DNA of 64,000 bases from Pezizomycotina sp. ARF18. Taxonomy: Eukaryota > Ascomycota. A program made the translations under genes and the position numbers. The DNA lies in assembly GCA_002224055.1 (NCBI GenBank), contig AZLU01000004.1:511405-575404 (forward strand), in the 5' to 3' direction. The notes below the pieces were generated by a model. It was not told the origin of the DNA, made no database searches, and saw only the letters and a program-made list of their open reading frames with translations. Below are positions 1 through 12,024 of this stretch, piece after piece (the stretch's first letter is position 1; the number at the start of each line of letters is the position of its first letter).

Positions 1-3000
1 GAAATATCTGAGCAAGACTGCCGCAGCGAGCGCAATGGACACTTATAATATGTCGGCTTGAGGAATTTTAGCCACTCTCGGTAAAGATACAGTAATCAGC
101 ATCGACTACGCTTGTATTAGCTGCTCAACTAGTTTACCTTTTTTTCCCCTAGTTCAACTGTGATGCTACTGTATCGATACCGTCTTCGTTGGCTTTATTC
201 GGTTTTTTCTTTATTTTACAGACTTCTCAATCGCTGGGTTGCCGGAAGCCGCCACCCCTAAAGTTATACGATACCACCGTCTTCGTCTAATTTCTAGATT
301 TCTTTCATGAGTTACAGGTAGTTTGGTAGTTGCCTAGGTTTGATATCCAAAAAAGGTAGCCCACCTGATACCTCTGATTTTTTGGGTTTATTTCCTTTCA
401 AGTTTGTAGCCGTTTTTATGTATTTTGCTCTGCTGCTACTGGGAGGGGTCTTTAAAATTTCAATCTAGAGAGCTCCCGGAGTGTTCGAACACTATCTTTG
501 GTCCATAGAAACGGTATTTTACTCAGAAAGTATATCATTCACATTAAGAGGAACATGGAAAGCGATCCATAAAACAACCGCGCTATGACGGTATTTGAAT
601 CATAGAACAAATCAGGCATCGCTACTTCTATTGCGGATTTTCTAGTTCGTTCACTTTTAGCTTGTTATGTGTGGGTTGATTGCAAGGCTCTCTACACTAC
701 CGCTTCACTGTTTCAACTACTCTATAATATTGTCCGTTGAAAGTTTCAAGTGTTTCTACGAAAAAACGGCCACGGCAGTATCTATAGCCGTCACTTGAGG
801 ACTATGCCAATCGAACTGAGGTTTGTATGTATTGAAATTCTTAGGTAGGAAGGCTATACCGCAACGTTCGTACGTGTCCGTTAGAATATTAGAATATGAT
901 TTACGTCATTATAACGCGTTATCGGATTGGATCGGCGTGTTGCAGAATTGTATGGAGTTACGGTAGTGGGACTTGGGGTCGCGTCTGAGAATCGAGGTCC
1001 ACAATTACCACCGATATATTAGTCCCGAACGCTCATAAATCTAGTATCCTGCTTTGGGGTTATTAGACTGCAATTGAGTATCTGCAGAATCTTGGAACTT
1101 TCCAGAAAGAATGCACTGGAATTAGATATCCGCTCCCCCCCCTCTTCCCCCCAATAACAGTCGCCTCTTCTTCCACTTTCCTTCGAGGTGTTTATATCTT
1201 CGATGGAAGATAGATTTAACTTATGTATTGATAATCATTGGTTTAGGAAAAAAGCTAGTATGAGAAGATCTATGCGGCGGTGTGCGCTTGGCCTAGTTTT
1301 ACTATCATTGCGGCTACTGACTCTGGCGTCTAGTGATGAGATATAGACCGGTTAAGGTATTTCTTCCTCCATCGTGTGTTTCTTTGTGGCGTCTCACGTC
1401 GAACTTATGAGATTTACGGTCATCATCCTGCTGGTTCTACGTACTCAAAAAGAAATCCGCTATATCACTCACCGTACTTCGTACCTGAAATTTCTTTATG
1501 CCAAGTGTTCAGCTCTTCTCGGAGAATGCGGCAAAATAGTCGATATAGATATTGCGCGGAACCTGTTCTTTACCTCTTCACAGATGTAATTGTATCATAC
1601 TGTTGCCTAGGGTACTCAGGTGACATGTTGTTTCTTCGGCCGCTTCAAAAGGACTAATATCATGGGGAGTGTATGCAACTATACGCGATGGCTACTTTTG
1701 CGGCTATGGCATAAGTCTCGGCTTCTAGCTCTCGCTTTGGAGTTGAAGGGTACAATATGAATGGCCATTGTGACACTCTGGAGTAATTAAACGTTTATAT
1801 GAGAGTGGGTAACGGGTTGTAGCCTCAAGCCAGTCGACGTAAATAGGATAGACTATATTGAGGATAGCTAATCGTATGGGAATATCCAGCAGAGTTCGAC
1901 CCTCTGTGATTTGAATACGGCTTTTCTATGTTAGCGTGATCGTTCCAGCGTATTTATACTGTTTTCGATCTATCGCGCGGACTACGGCACCGTGCCCTCA
2001 ATGTTTGAATTTACGCAGCATGCGGGGGAATTGCGCATCTGCTATCGCTAAGCCCTCCTCGGTCTTTTTCTCCTCTTCGATCACCATGCTCTAAGAGAAT
2101 CCCTTGGCACCAAGAAAGCTCTATTTACTATGAACTTGAGTCTCACGATGAATATCAGTCTACAAGCTACAACGCGTTTCGGAATTATACAGCAAGCTGC
2201 AAGCGATCTTTCAACCAACAAGATTCGTGTATAAAGGAACGCGATCGCGAAACGCCTGATGAGCGAAGCTACCGGGGCCTTACGTTCCCATCGTCGTTGC
2301 TTTGGTATCTCTCTTGCGCCTGCGCACGTTTCTATCGGGTTTTCCGCGTCAGGCTTGCAGGGTTAACGGTATTCGAAACTGGGTTACAAGGGAAGGAGAC
2401 TAGCGATATTCCGTATTTAACTGTTTATGAAGCAACCTGGATGATCATAGTGGGCACCTAGTAATACTGTATCAGTTTTTGGTGAGGTATTGTATTATCA
2501 ACCTCAAGCTGAATAGCAGTTACAGAAGAATATCATGTACCTGGGTAAGCTGCAAGTCTGATATTCTAATTCCCCGCTTAATAAAATTCGTGTAGTTTAA
2601 TAATGAACCGTTGTAACGCCAAAGCTCTTTATGATAATATGCTACTCAAAGCTATAGATCTATAAAATTATAATTATCCATGATCGATTGCTACTATATG
2701 CTAATGCTACGGATTGAAATGATGGATTTAATAATATCGATACGTTGATACGAGCATTTGGTATTGGTTGTTTGAGTGAGGTTGTCTCAGAATATCGGAA
2801 AAATACGGAGGTTCGAAAATAAATCAATAATAGGAAAAATCCTGCCCGAACAAAAAAAAGAGGGAAAATACCAGTATACTGATAATACTCAACCAGGCTT
2901 TCCTGATTTCATCCCTTGCAGGACAGCACCTGAGATCACCGTCACCCCATCGAACATTGTCACAATATCGTTGTTATTCATATCGCATCCTATGGAGAAT

Positions 3001-3780
3001 AGGCCAGCTTGGCTCGGACAGATCGATCGAAGATATTTGCCTCAAGCACCATGCAGCAGGCCTAAATTTCAAGGAAACGTAGGACAAACAAAACAGTGTA
3101 TTCCTTGTTTCGTCGAGCGTATGCCAGCTCGGCTCAGAACTCATGAAACTATCACTCGTTGCGTTGCAGCGTAGTTTCATAAAAATCTAGAGAAGACAGC
3201 AAAGCACTTTTGAAGACGATGATGAATCACTACCATCAATTGAAAAACAATCAAGTAAACCCCTGTATTTATTCATACTTATTCAACTTGGGTGTCCTGT
3301 GTCTTCCTCATGATCTAGAATACTCCACACACGGACAGTTCACCTTCTCAACAATGGATCCCTGACGGAAGTCACGTTACTGTAAAACAGATTCCTATAC
3401 GAGGAGTTCTACCTTTTTTAAGACCCTAAGACTTATTGTTGACCGTTTTCAGCTTTGATCTTGACATAGTCCCCTGTTCCAGCTGCGCTATACTGCACTT
3501 TTTCTCTAGGGGGACCGTGACCATTTTGGTGCTGTCATTGGCTTATCATCATGCATGATAAGGCGAGGTAGACCCTGCGCAAGATAACAGTGGCAGAGTC
3601 ACTTCCTTCATCTTGCCCTACTTTTTATTAGTAGCTTTTTTTTAATATCTCAGAGACCCTCCAAGATCCCTTCGGTCAAGATCTCAAGGCAAAGTCGGAA
3701 ATGGAAAGGCAGTTTTTTATTACGTGTAAGGATTTCCTTATCACTTCCATACTATTGGGTAGCTATAATACGCTCCTGCC
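1..3780. other. Gene-poor stretch, no supported gene
   Basis: No recognisable protein, RNA gene or repeat is visible. The longest open stretch on the plus strand (2776-3174, about 132 codons) lacks a good ATG context, has no family resemblance and no splice signals around it. Composition is mixed and moderately AT-rich. A T-rich 3' part leads into the poly(T) run at 3817-3842. Confidence 0.5.
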
Positions 3781-3816
3781 TTGATTTTGCTACTCTTTGG
3801 GGTAAAAACCGGGAAA

Positions 3817-5814
3817 TTTTTTTTTTTTTTTTTTTTTTTTTTAATTATTTTTGCTCTTGCTAACGAAAATACATCCATCCCAGCTATTCCTTTTTCTATC
3901 TTTTCTCAACCTTATCATGCACATCATTCACTTACATCCGACTTCCCAGTTCCACACACTACTCCCTCGTTTCTTATCTCCACTCACACGCTTCCTCATA
4001 CTTAAACAAGACACCCGTTTTCGCATTTCTGATTTGCTGATAGGTCTTCCCTCAGCTGGGCGTTTTTTTTTTTTTTTATCGCCTTCCCTTGATTCCTTCC
4101 CCCGGGGGGTGATTCCCTCGGTCGCTCACTTTTCGTTCTCGCGCTAGTCCCCTTCCTTGCCTTTCGAGCTCCCCTGCAGCTGCTGCAAGATAGCGCAGCT
4201 GCCCTTCACTTACTCGCTCGGCGGAGCAGGGAAGAGAAGTCTCCCGGCATCTCCCTCTATCTCTACCTCCCTCAGGCCGTCGTTGTTCTTATTGCCTGGT
4301 CCTAACATCGGATGCACACGAGCCAGCAACTACCGGTCGTCGACATCGTCAGCAAAACAGACGCCGTCCTACCGTCAAACGTTAACCAGCTGTACAGTTT
4401 TCAAGCAAGGAAAAAGAACCAAAACCGCGGTCAGACGAGTATAACAGCAAAGCAGCATACAGATACCCTCATTCCTCCCCCAACCGCCCAGCAGCCTTCG
4501 AAAAAGCAATGCGTGGGGACCTCGGGTGGATCGGAGAGGCAGGGTGTTGAGGTGTGTGGGCACTTGGTGGGCAGGGGGAACTTGGAAGCAATCCGAGACG
4601 GAGAGATAACAGCAGAGGGACTACGACACCACCCTACGCCTTTCCCCAGAGCCTGGTTGCAGCCAGTGAACGAGGACGATAAGGGTCTAGCTATTATTAC
4701 CATTACCTAAAAAGTTGGTTTTCCCTTTGGTTTTAAAATTAAAGTGAGTACCGTCACAGCCAAAAGGGGGCGATAGGTACCTATTTCCATTTCGGATCTG
4801 CCCTATTTTCGTTCTAACGGGGTCATTCTTTTATTTTACTTTCTTCTACTTAACAGGCACCATATTTCTTTCTTCCTCCTTTTCTTCATTTCCTTTCCTC
4901 TCACGATCCTCTTTCTTTCGGTCGTATTTTGCTTCGTCCGATCTCAGCTCTGCTCACTCTCTTGTTGTTTTTTGTTTCTCTTCTGCGCAAGGCACTTTTT
5001 ATCGGGATTCCCATTACCACTGCCGAAATTCGACTTGAGCCTCTCTCCCATTACCGTTCTTTGTCTAGTTCCGGCCTGTTCCGTCGTTGCACACAAGGCC
5101 ATCAGTGACCACGCTTGCGGCTACCCATCTCGAAGTCTTTGCTGGGTCAGATATAGTACGATTTGACCCCACGCGACAGTTTTTTGTTTCTGATTATATT
5201 TGGAAAAAACGAAAACGCCTGCGTCACTTCTCGTTCGGGCTGCACAAGTCAAGGGAGTAAAGAGATAAGAAGAAAAAGAGTCAGTTATGAAGCAGCACTG
5301 CCCTATATTCTTTGAGTAACTCTAGAAAAAAAAAATGAAATGAAAAAGAGCGCCTGCAAATAGGCAAGAGCGAGGTATACAAAAACACTCAGCTGCAGCA
5401 GGCAGAAGCTAAGAAATAGTATTAATACAGGACGCCGTGCTACGCTTTTTTAAATTATCGTCGTCTGCCTTAACTCAATCCTCCTTCTGAATCATTCGAA
5501 AGGAAATCCTGAAGAGTTTATTATTACCAACAAGCTTATAGACTTCGCCTCCGCTGAGTCCTTTTTTTGCTGTTATTTTCGTCATCCTAATCGGTCAGTT
5601 CCCACGGCAGTGTCAGACTTTTGCAAGAAGCGACTCACGAGACCCAATCGCGATAGAGCACCACTCACAGATCGCATCTGCATCACGGTTTCATTTCGCG
5701 GACACGAAAATAAACGACAACAAATAAATAAATAAACAAACAAAGCTCAAACAACAAATACAATCAGTCTATCACCATAGCAAGGCAGCAGTCAACAAGG
5801 GTCTATTTAAAAAC
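3817..5814 (+). promoter_or_regulatory. Pyrimidine-rich upstream region and 5' leader of the PQ-loop gene
   Basis: The plus strand opens with a run of 26 T (3817-3842) and is then strongly C/T-rich to about 5100, as is usual for fungal promoters and leaders. The last 150 bases (5660-5814) turn A-rich, with repeated AAATAAA and AACAAA motifs, and run up to a canonical GTGAGT donor at 5815. This fits a transcribed, unstructured leader exon spliced to the coding exon at 6509. An ATG-initiated open frame at 4312-4710 (132 codons) lies here; it has low-complexity content and no recognisable domain, so I treat it as chance or an upstream ORF. Confidence 0.4.
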
Positions 5815-6508
5815 GTGAGTGATTCCCTTTCCATGCTTTCAGTATATTATCATATTTTCATTGTATCATTAGAAAAGTTTCTTATTTAAAAAAAAATTTA
5901 TATTTGTATAGTATTTATTTGTCTATTATCTGTATTTTATTGTATCCTTCCTTTTATTTCTTAATTCTTCATAATGACTTCATTTTACGATATATTTGAT
6001 GACGAACGGTTATTACCTTTCCTAGAATCTTTAATAACTAATGGCTAATGTCTAATGTCTATCATGAAAACAAAAAGTTCCTTCAATTCGATACCCTTCC
6101 GCTTTTACGTTTTTATACCCGCTTATAGAACGTCCTTCATCGATTCTATAGAACTTCTAGGCAGTTTTGCTTTGTAGACTTTTATAGACATTCTGTTGTG
6201 TTCCTGTTCTTCGGCGCGAGCCCTACTCCAAAAATTACCGTCAAAACGGCGACAGTTATTGAGCTTCGGCTAGTTCGATCGCCTATCTTGGAGCCGTACG
6301 GTTAGACAAAAAAAAAAAAAAAAGTGAAGACAAAACGGCCGGACCCTGTTCAAGCGAAAGCAAATAGATTCGACGTGTTTGCGTTTTGTAACGGCTCTTG
6401 TTCAATAGACCTTGTTTTTTCAACGATTGCTTGTTACGACTTTTTAAATTTCGATACCCTTTCGTCCTAGTTTGTTTGCATAGAGTATTTTGTTTCATTT
6501 CGGTTCAG
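5815..6508 (+). other. 5' UTR intron of the PQ-loop gene
   Basis: The donor is GTGAGT at 5815 and the acceptor is a CAG ending at 6508 after a T-rich tract. The start codon ATG follows after a single base, so splicing delivers the AUG almost at the exon edge. The intron is 694 nt, much longer than the 56-125 nt coding introns of the other genes here, as is common for leader introns in fungi. The donor and acceptor are seen in the sequence; that they are joined is inference. Confidence 0.45.
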
Positions 6509-6509
6509 C

Positions 6510-7744
6510 ATGGATTCATCAGTATCATTACTATCAAACGGCACACTGCCTTCCCTCCAATCCCTTCTCTCCTTACTGTCAACCTCAAAACGCCTTCCTC
6601 CTCTTCGTCTCCTCGCATTCCACGCCTGCATCCCTTCAACCGTTCATCTCGGGCTTCTTCTCCATCGGCTCGTGGCTCTTCGCCCAACTACCAGATCATC
6701 ACGAACTACCGCCTCAAGTCCACCGCTGGCTTATCGTTCCTTTTCCTGCTAAACTGGTGCTTCGGTGATTCCCTGAACTTCACCGGAGCGGTACTCCTCG
6801 ACCAGATGACCTTCCAGAAGGTCGTCGCGGCGTACTACGTCCTCGTCGACGTCGTGCTCGTCGGGCAGTTTATATACTACTCGCTCCCTCGGCGGCACAG
6901 TCGTACGAACCGGTTGATAGCAGCAGAACGATCATGGTAAGGCGGGCGTCCAGCGTAGCATCCCGAAAACGGTCTCGTTGAAGAAGAAGGGAATAAGTTA
7001 CTGCTTACCCTTTCGTTGCTTTTTACCCGTTCCGCAGCGCTACCGATTGCTAGTGTCATCATTGCGGTCCAGTGGCTCGCATGATCACTGCGTCTCCGGA
7101 TGTTGCGATTGCCGCCGGCGGGTTGGATGAAGACTCGCAGGTCCGGCTCGGTAGGTTCGTAGCGTGGATGTCGACGGCGCTGTACCTCTCCTCCCGCGCG
7201 CCGCAGCTGTACCTCAACTACACCCGCAAATCCGTCGATGGGTTGTCTCCTTTACTCTTTGCCGCCGCGTTCTCCGGAACTTCTTCTACAGCACGTCGCT
7301 GCTACTGAACCCCATGGCGTGGAGAGACAGTGAACCCTTCGGCTCGGGGGTGGGTCGGAGAAAAGGGTAACGATCGGTTGAAGTGGTGGAGGATAGCCTG
7401 CCGTTCATGCTCGGCGCCGCGGGCGTCCTAGGTATGGACGGCTGCGTCGGGTTGCAGTTCTGGCTGTGGGTAAGAACTCGCAGCAGGACGAAGAAGAAGT
7501 TGTCATCGAAGTTCCGGAGGATTACGACGTCGAAGTCCGCGGATGTAAGCACGACGACGCCGGTAATAAACAACGGGCGTGGACTAGGTTCGCGGGTCTC
7601 AATATTACACGTCCGGGACCGCACGATAAGGAGAAGGACGAGAAGGAGTGCTTGTTCGGCGGTAGTTCCGCTAGTACGCCGAGGAATACGGTTACAGAAA
7701 CGACGGGTTTGTTGGTGCCGGGGGGTAGGTTAGGGGTTAGGTGA
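6510..7744 (+). CDS. PQ-loop vacuolar amino-acid transporter (Ypq/Rtc2 type), frameshifted
   Basis: Seven-helix PQ-loop family protein. Yeast Ypq1-3 and Rtc2, like animal PQLC2, move cationic amino acids across the vacuolar or lysosomal membrane; the role here follows from that family. The first repeat reads GSWLFAQLP, then QIITNYRLKSTAGLSF, followed by NWCFGDSLNFTGA and AAYYVLVDVVLVGQFIYY. The second repeat reads ALYLSSRAPQLYLNYTRKS with VDGLSPLLF, then NFFYSTSLLLNP and LPFMLGAAGVLGMDG. A hydrophilic acidic tail ends at 7744. The start ATG lies one base after the leader intron. A coding intron probably spans 6937-7037 (GTAAGG to CCGCAG). Breaks: a shift near 6588, two bases missing inside the first PQ motif near 6692, and single G losses near 7350, 7385 and 7470. 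Each break restores family sequence in another frame, so the gene is probably whole in the organism. Confidence 0.85.
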
Positions 7745-8640
7745 TATCGATGGGATACGGTGTACGTAGTACCTCTAGCGCGGGTGCGCTGCTGGAGGCG
7801 GAGTTCGGGAAGGGTTGCAAGGGGAAGGGCGTTGGGAGTCCTTGAGATTTTTTTTTTTTTTTTTTGATGAGTTCGCTTTTCTGGCATTGTCATGATTGTG
7901 GTTTTATGGCATTTGTTTCCTTTGACACTTCGTTTCTGAAGTTTTTCTTCCGTCTTCATTTTGGATAGACTTCTTCGTTCTTCTTTCCCTTTTTATCGCG
8001 TTGTATTGCATTATTACATGTACTACGCAATGATACCCCTGCACGTCATGCTGGCGGCTTTTTTTGTTTTTCTTTTTTTCCATGTCTCTTTCGGTTCATG
8101 TCACGACATGCCTGTTCTCATTCTGCTTCTTGCATACATATATTTACAATTCTTTTGATACTTAGTAATCTTAATGAGAAATCTGTATGATGGTGAAAAC
8201 CACTTGATGAAGCGAAGGAAATAGTGACCTATCTTTGCGGGCATGTGTTCTAGGCAAAAGTGAAAGTATATTCGCCGTTGTAAAATAATACAGCTTGCCC
8301 TAGTTTTTTCTTTTCTTTTTTTTCTTTCTTTTTTAAGAATATTTAACTTGAAAATTCTAATTCCCTCTCTTATTAATTTGCTGCGAAAAGCATTATTTTT
8401 CAACTCTCGGCTTCTATCCATCTACGACATCAAGCAAACAACGGCCACGACAGCAGCTCGTAACCACAACCTTCTAAGCTCTATAAGTAGTCAAAAAAAC
8501 CATCACCCTTCAAGCTAGAGTAAAGTTCACCCAGCGGATATATCAATCTACCAAAAAAAAAAAAAAAAGGCTTACTTGATATTAGAAACCTAGCGGTAGT
8601 AGTCGTGCTAGTATTATATATTCAGATGATCAAGGTTTAT
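7745..8640. other. 3' flank of PQ-loop gene, T-rich, no gene seen
   Basis: A T run at about 7849-7866 and further T-rich segments follow the stop codon, consistent with a 3' UTR and terminator region. An A-rich tract lies at 8552-8568. The open frames at 7961-8158 (+) and 8101-8421 (-) overlap and consist mainly of F/L or K runs produced by the base skew. Confidence 0.4.
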
Positions 8641-11600
8641 TAAATATTTGGAGAGCGAAGAGGACTATAAACAAGTAGAAACGGTTTACAACCAACAGGA
8701 GGAAGTTTTGGGATATTTATCCTTCATCGCTCGACAGACATACTTTTCGCGAGAAGAGTTGTTGGTGATAAATTCTCTACCAGCGAGTTTATGTGATAAA
8801 AGGAAAAGAACCGGAAGCTTGTTATACTACGAATCAATAATATTGAACTTCGCAACTCCAGACTCGACAACGATATCTACGCGGAAAATGTTCCGAGCTC
8901 CCATGACATCAATTGTGATTAAACCCGCAGGTGTGTCCTTAGGCTTATAAACACCACGTAAACGTGTGTTTGAATTGCTGCTGGGATCATACAACAAGTA
9001 GAAATGGTTCGTGAGCAAGAAGACGATACGATATCAATGATCCTCGGCGGTGCGGATATACTTGTCCCAACGTATCTCGCACTATGGTATACACCCACGC
9101 TTGCGTTCTTGCGCAATAAAAGACAAAAAAAAGGGTTCCATCGCTTATGATAGCATCCGAGATCACGCTTCTGGTTTCGTAAAAGACATCAGGATTAGTA
9201 CCTGGGATGCTCTCGACTCGCCATACGGACGTGAAAGTTAGTACGTTGCGAATCCGCGATAAGGACTTTGAAAGATGCGCCATGGGATATCGATACCCTC
9301 AGCGCGGCTTGTATATTATTTTATCTGAACACAACTGGTTGATATACTCTCTGTTAGCTTTTGAGGCGATAAAAAAGAATGGAACCGATGCTACGATATA
9401 ATAAGGACGGCTAATACGTACTCGACATACTCTCTACTTTGTAGCCGCCTTGGGCAAAGATATAGTCTATAATTGTAGCACGACAGACCTCACCTAGGAT
9501 GATGATACTGCACATCTATCAAAACTTGCGACTTTAGGCAATGACGCAGCCACCGATATGCACACCGAAAATCTTTTTCGATGTTCATAGTAACACCCGC
9601 AGAATCTCTTCAAGACATAAAAAAGTCAGTCTAACATTCTCTCGGATTGTCCGCGGTATATGATAGCAATGAAGTTTATGGTGTAATCTGGATACTCAAT
9701 TCTGGGTAGACGCTTGGTAGATATCACGCAGAAAGTCTAGTACCGGCGGGATATAGAGTAGAGTAGGATGTAACACCCAAATATTGGGTATACGGTGGAA
9801 TTGAGAATTGATGCGACAGCTATCCTAAAGGTGAACCATTCCTGTCGAGTGGATACGATTTGACAGCCTTGGTCACGAGGGATATTCAACATGGATGAAG
9901 AAGTGCAACCATAGGTATCAACCTTTCGAAGCATAGTAGCAGCCTCTCAAGTGGGGTATACCATACGCATCCTGTCATCATGGTTAAACTCGACAGGTTG
10001 AGACAACAGGGTTTGCAACACGGAGAACCGTCAGAATGATCGTCTGGAAGGGCGCCGCGCCCATCGCTGTCTTCAAGCGATTACGGACTACGATGCATGT
10101 TTTGAAATAAAAGTTGTAATATTTGTATCATCGGCTGTGACAGAATCTAACATATGGTTTGGTTTGGTTTAGAACGATCTTTTAAGTCCATTCTCTTTCA
10201 AAAGAACGGCTATTACGTTGCGGAAGAAAGGAAATTTCATTTAATCTAACCCGAAGGGTGCAATCCGTTAAAGGGATAATAGTATGACCTCGCTTACTCC
10301 TGAAGAACGTGCTAAATTTATAGCTACGTACGGGGATGAGTTTTGTCGATAAACCTTTACTTTTGATTATGATATCGTTTATATTATTGCTAAGTCTAAA
10401 AGAATGATCATCTAGATGTGATGCCGCAGCAGAAAATTTCGATATCGAGGCCACCTAAAGGGGATAATAATGGATAAAAATCCCTTATGATACGCTAAAC
10501 CTCAGCAATGACACCGATTTCATAGGAATATTAGCCATGGAGCTTAACGTTACGATTCGCCAAGTAATTGATTAGGTCTCGATCTACGGGATATCTACAG
10601 AAGATAGCTCTCGCCGGAATTAGTAATAACAGACACCATCAATGTCCATGTCGTAGATTTTGGCGGCAAGACATATGTCGTTAGAAAATCATGCAAGACC
10701 ACTTTGTAACGATTAACTGGTGGATCTTATGGCCAAGAGACTATTAGAGGTGCCTGGTACTCCTTCCGGCTACTTTATAGTAGAAATATCCCATCGGGAC
10801 ACAATAATGAGACTGGTGTTGAGGGAGAAGTTTGGTAATCCTTAGACAATCAGTAACCGCCAACTCCTGCTGATAATCACAATCTCAATAACCCGAATGA
10901 CCATATGTGTTCGGGAGTTCTTGTACTTAATAGCCCAACATAGAACTTCAGGTGCAGTTAAACAAAGTCTGGAAGACGGAGGAGCAAATATTAATATTGC
11001 AGCAGTGAAATGTAATGCAGATATTCTCAGATATATCGTAATTAGGGTACGAATATTAAGGGAAGACGTTTTTTATGTTTGTTTTCTGTTGCAGAAAGAG
11101 ATAGATTGAACTTATCAAAAGCAGTTTTGGTTAGACAGCCGGATAAATGGTGCAGACCGTTTCGCTTCCCTGTACTCATGGAAGAAGTGATTGAATGCTT
11201 TTACGTAGTACGTGAGAACTCCGATAGCAAAGCAAACGACGGTAACTGCAAATTAACGTACTAGAGGCTATATTTTCGAAGGCTGCGTATAGAGTGGCAA
11301 ATTATCTTACAAGAAATGAAACAACCACCTCGATGTCGATAAATCTTTTTCCTCTTTTATAACAAAAAAGAAAAGAAAAAAAAGCGAATGTAAGATGGAC
11401 AGACGCTTCGGATAACGAATTTATTGGGAATGACTCCATCGAGTACGGCCTATAGTAGCATTTTCAGATCGTAGCATGCGGTCGAACTGCTAGTTCGATG
11501 AAAGTTTCGAGCCTTTATGGAAGAAGTCCAAGGGGATATTAAGGCTAACAACTATACGCTAGGCTGATGAGCAATGTCTCGGCTTTTGAAAACGATCTTG

Positions 11601-11760
11601 CCATGTTTGGCATATGCGTATGGTTGACGTTGTTCCTCTGCCATTCAGATCGATACAAAAATGCCTGAGTACTGACTGGATTGGATCTCACAAAGGACCG
11701 TTGAGACTGGTAAACGATAAAATAATTACTGAATAAGAACCGAAACAATCAAAATTGAAA
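8641..11760. other. Unassigned stretch with protein-like fragments
   Basis: No family is recognised, but several fragments look more protein-like than chance. On the minus strand, 9283-8987 opens with a real ATG (98 codons) and can continue in another frame to 8827 with a stretch reading VYKPKDTPAGLITIDVMGAR. Minus 10454-10182 is open for 90 codons. On the plus strand, 10897-11264 shows an ATG-led frame, a good acceptor (T-rich tract plus CAG at about 11094) and a second open piece ending at 11264. Given the indel pattern elsewhere in the window, these may be exons of broken-looking genes; none is firm. Confidence 0.25.
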
Positions 11761-12024
11761 CTACCATGGTCTTAAAGAAATGTTTCTGTAGTACCAGGGC
11801 CACTAATATATGACATAGCATGGCAGGAATTTAGGATCTACAAAGTAACTATGGGTCGTCGAGCGTTCCTGCATATAGCTATAGGCTAGAATAGGAATTT
11901 CGTGTAGTCTAAGATTGCGTACATCAAACTAAAGTATACAATGTTCATCCCCGTTTTGTGTATTTCTATCATTGAATCAAAAATAGAGTAATGAAATTGT
12001 CGTTGAATAATATAGGAATTTATA

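Noticed and set aside
2776-3174. 132-codon open frame on the plus strand
   Set aside because: Begins with a non-ATG codon, no recognisable motif, and no neighbouring exons.
4312-4710. 132-codon ATG-led open frame
   Set aside because: Lies in the leader region, no domain, mixed low-complexity content and no splice or conservation support.
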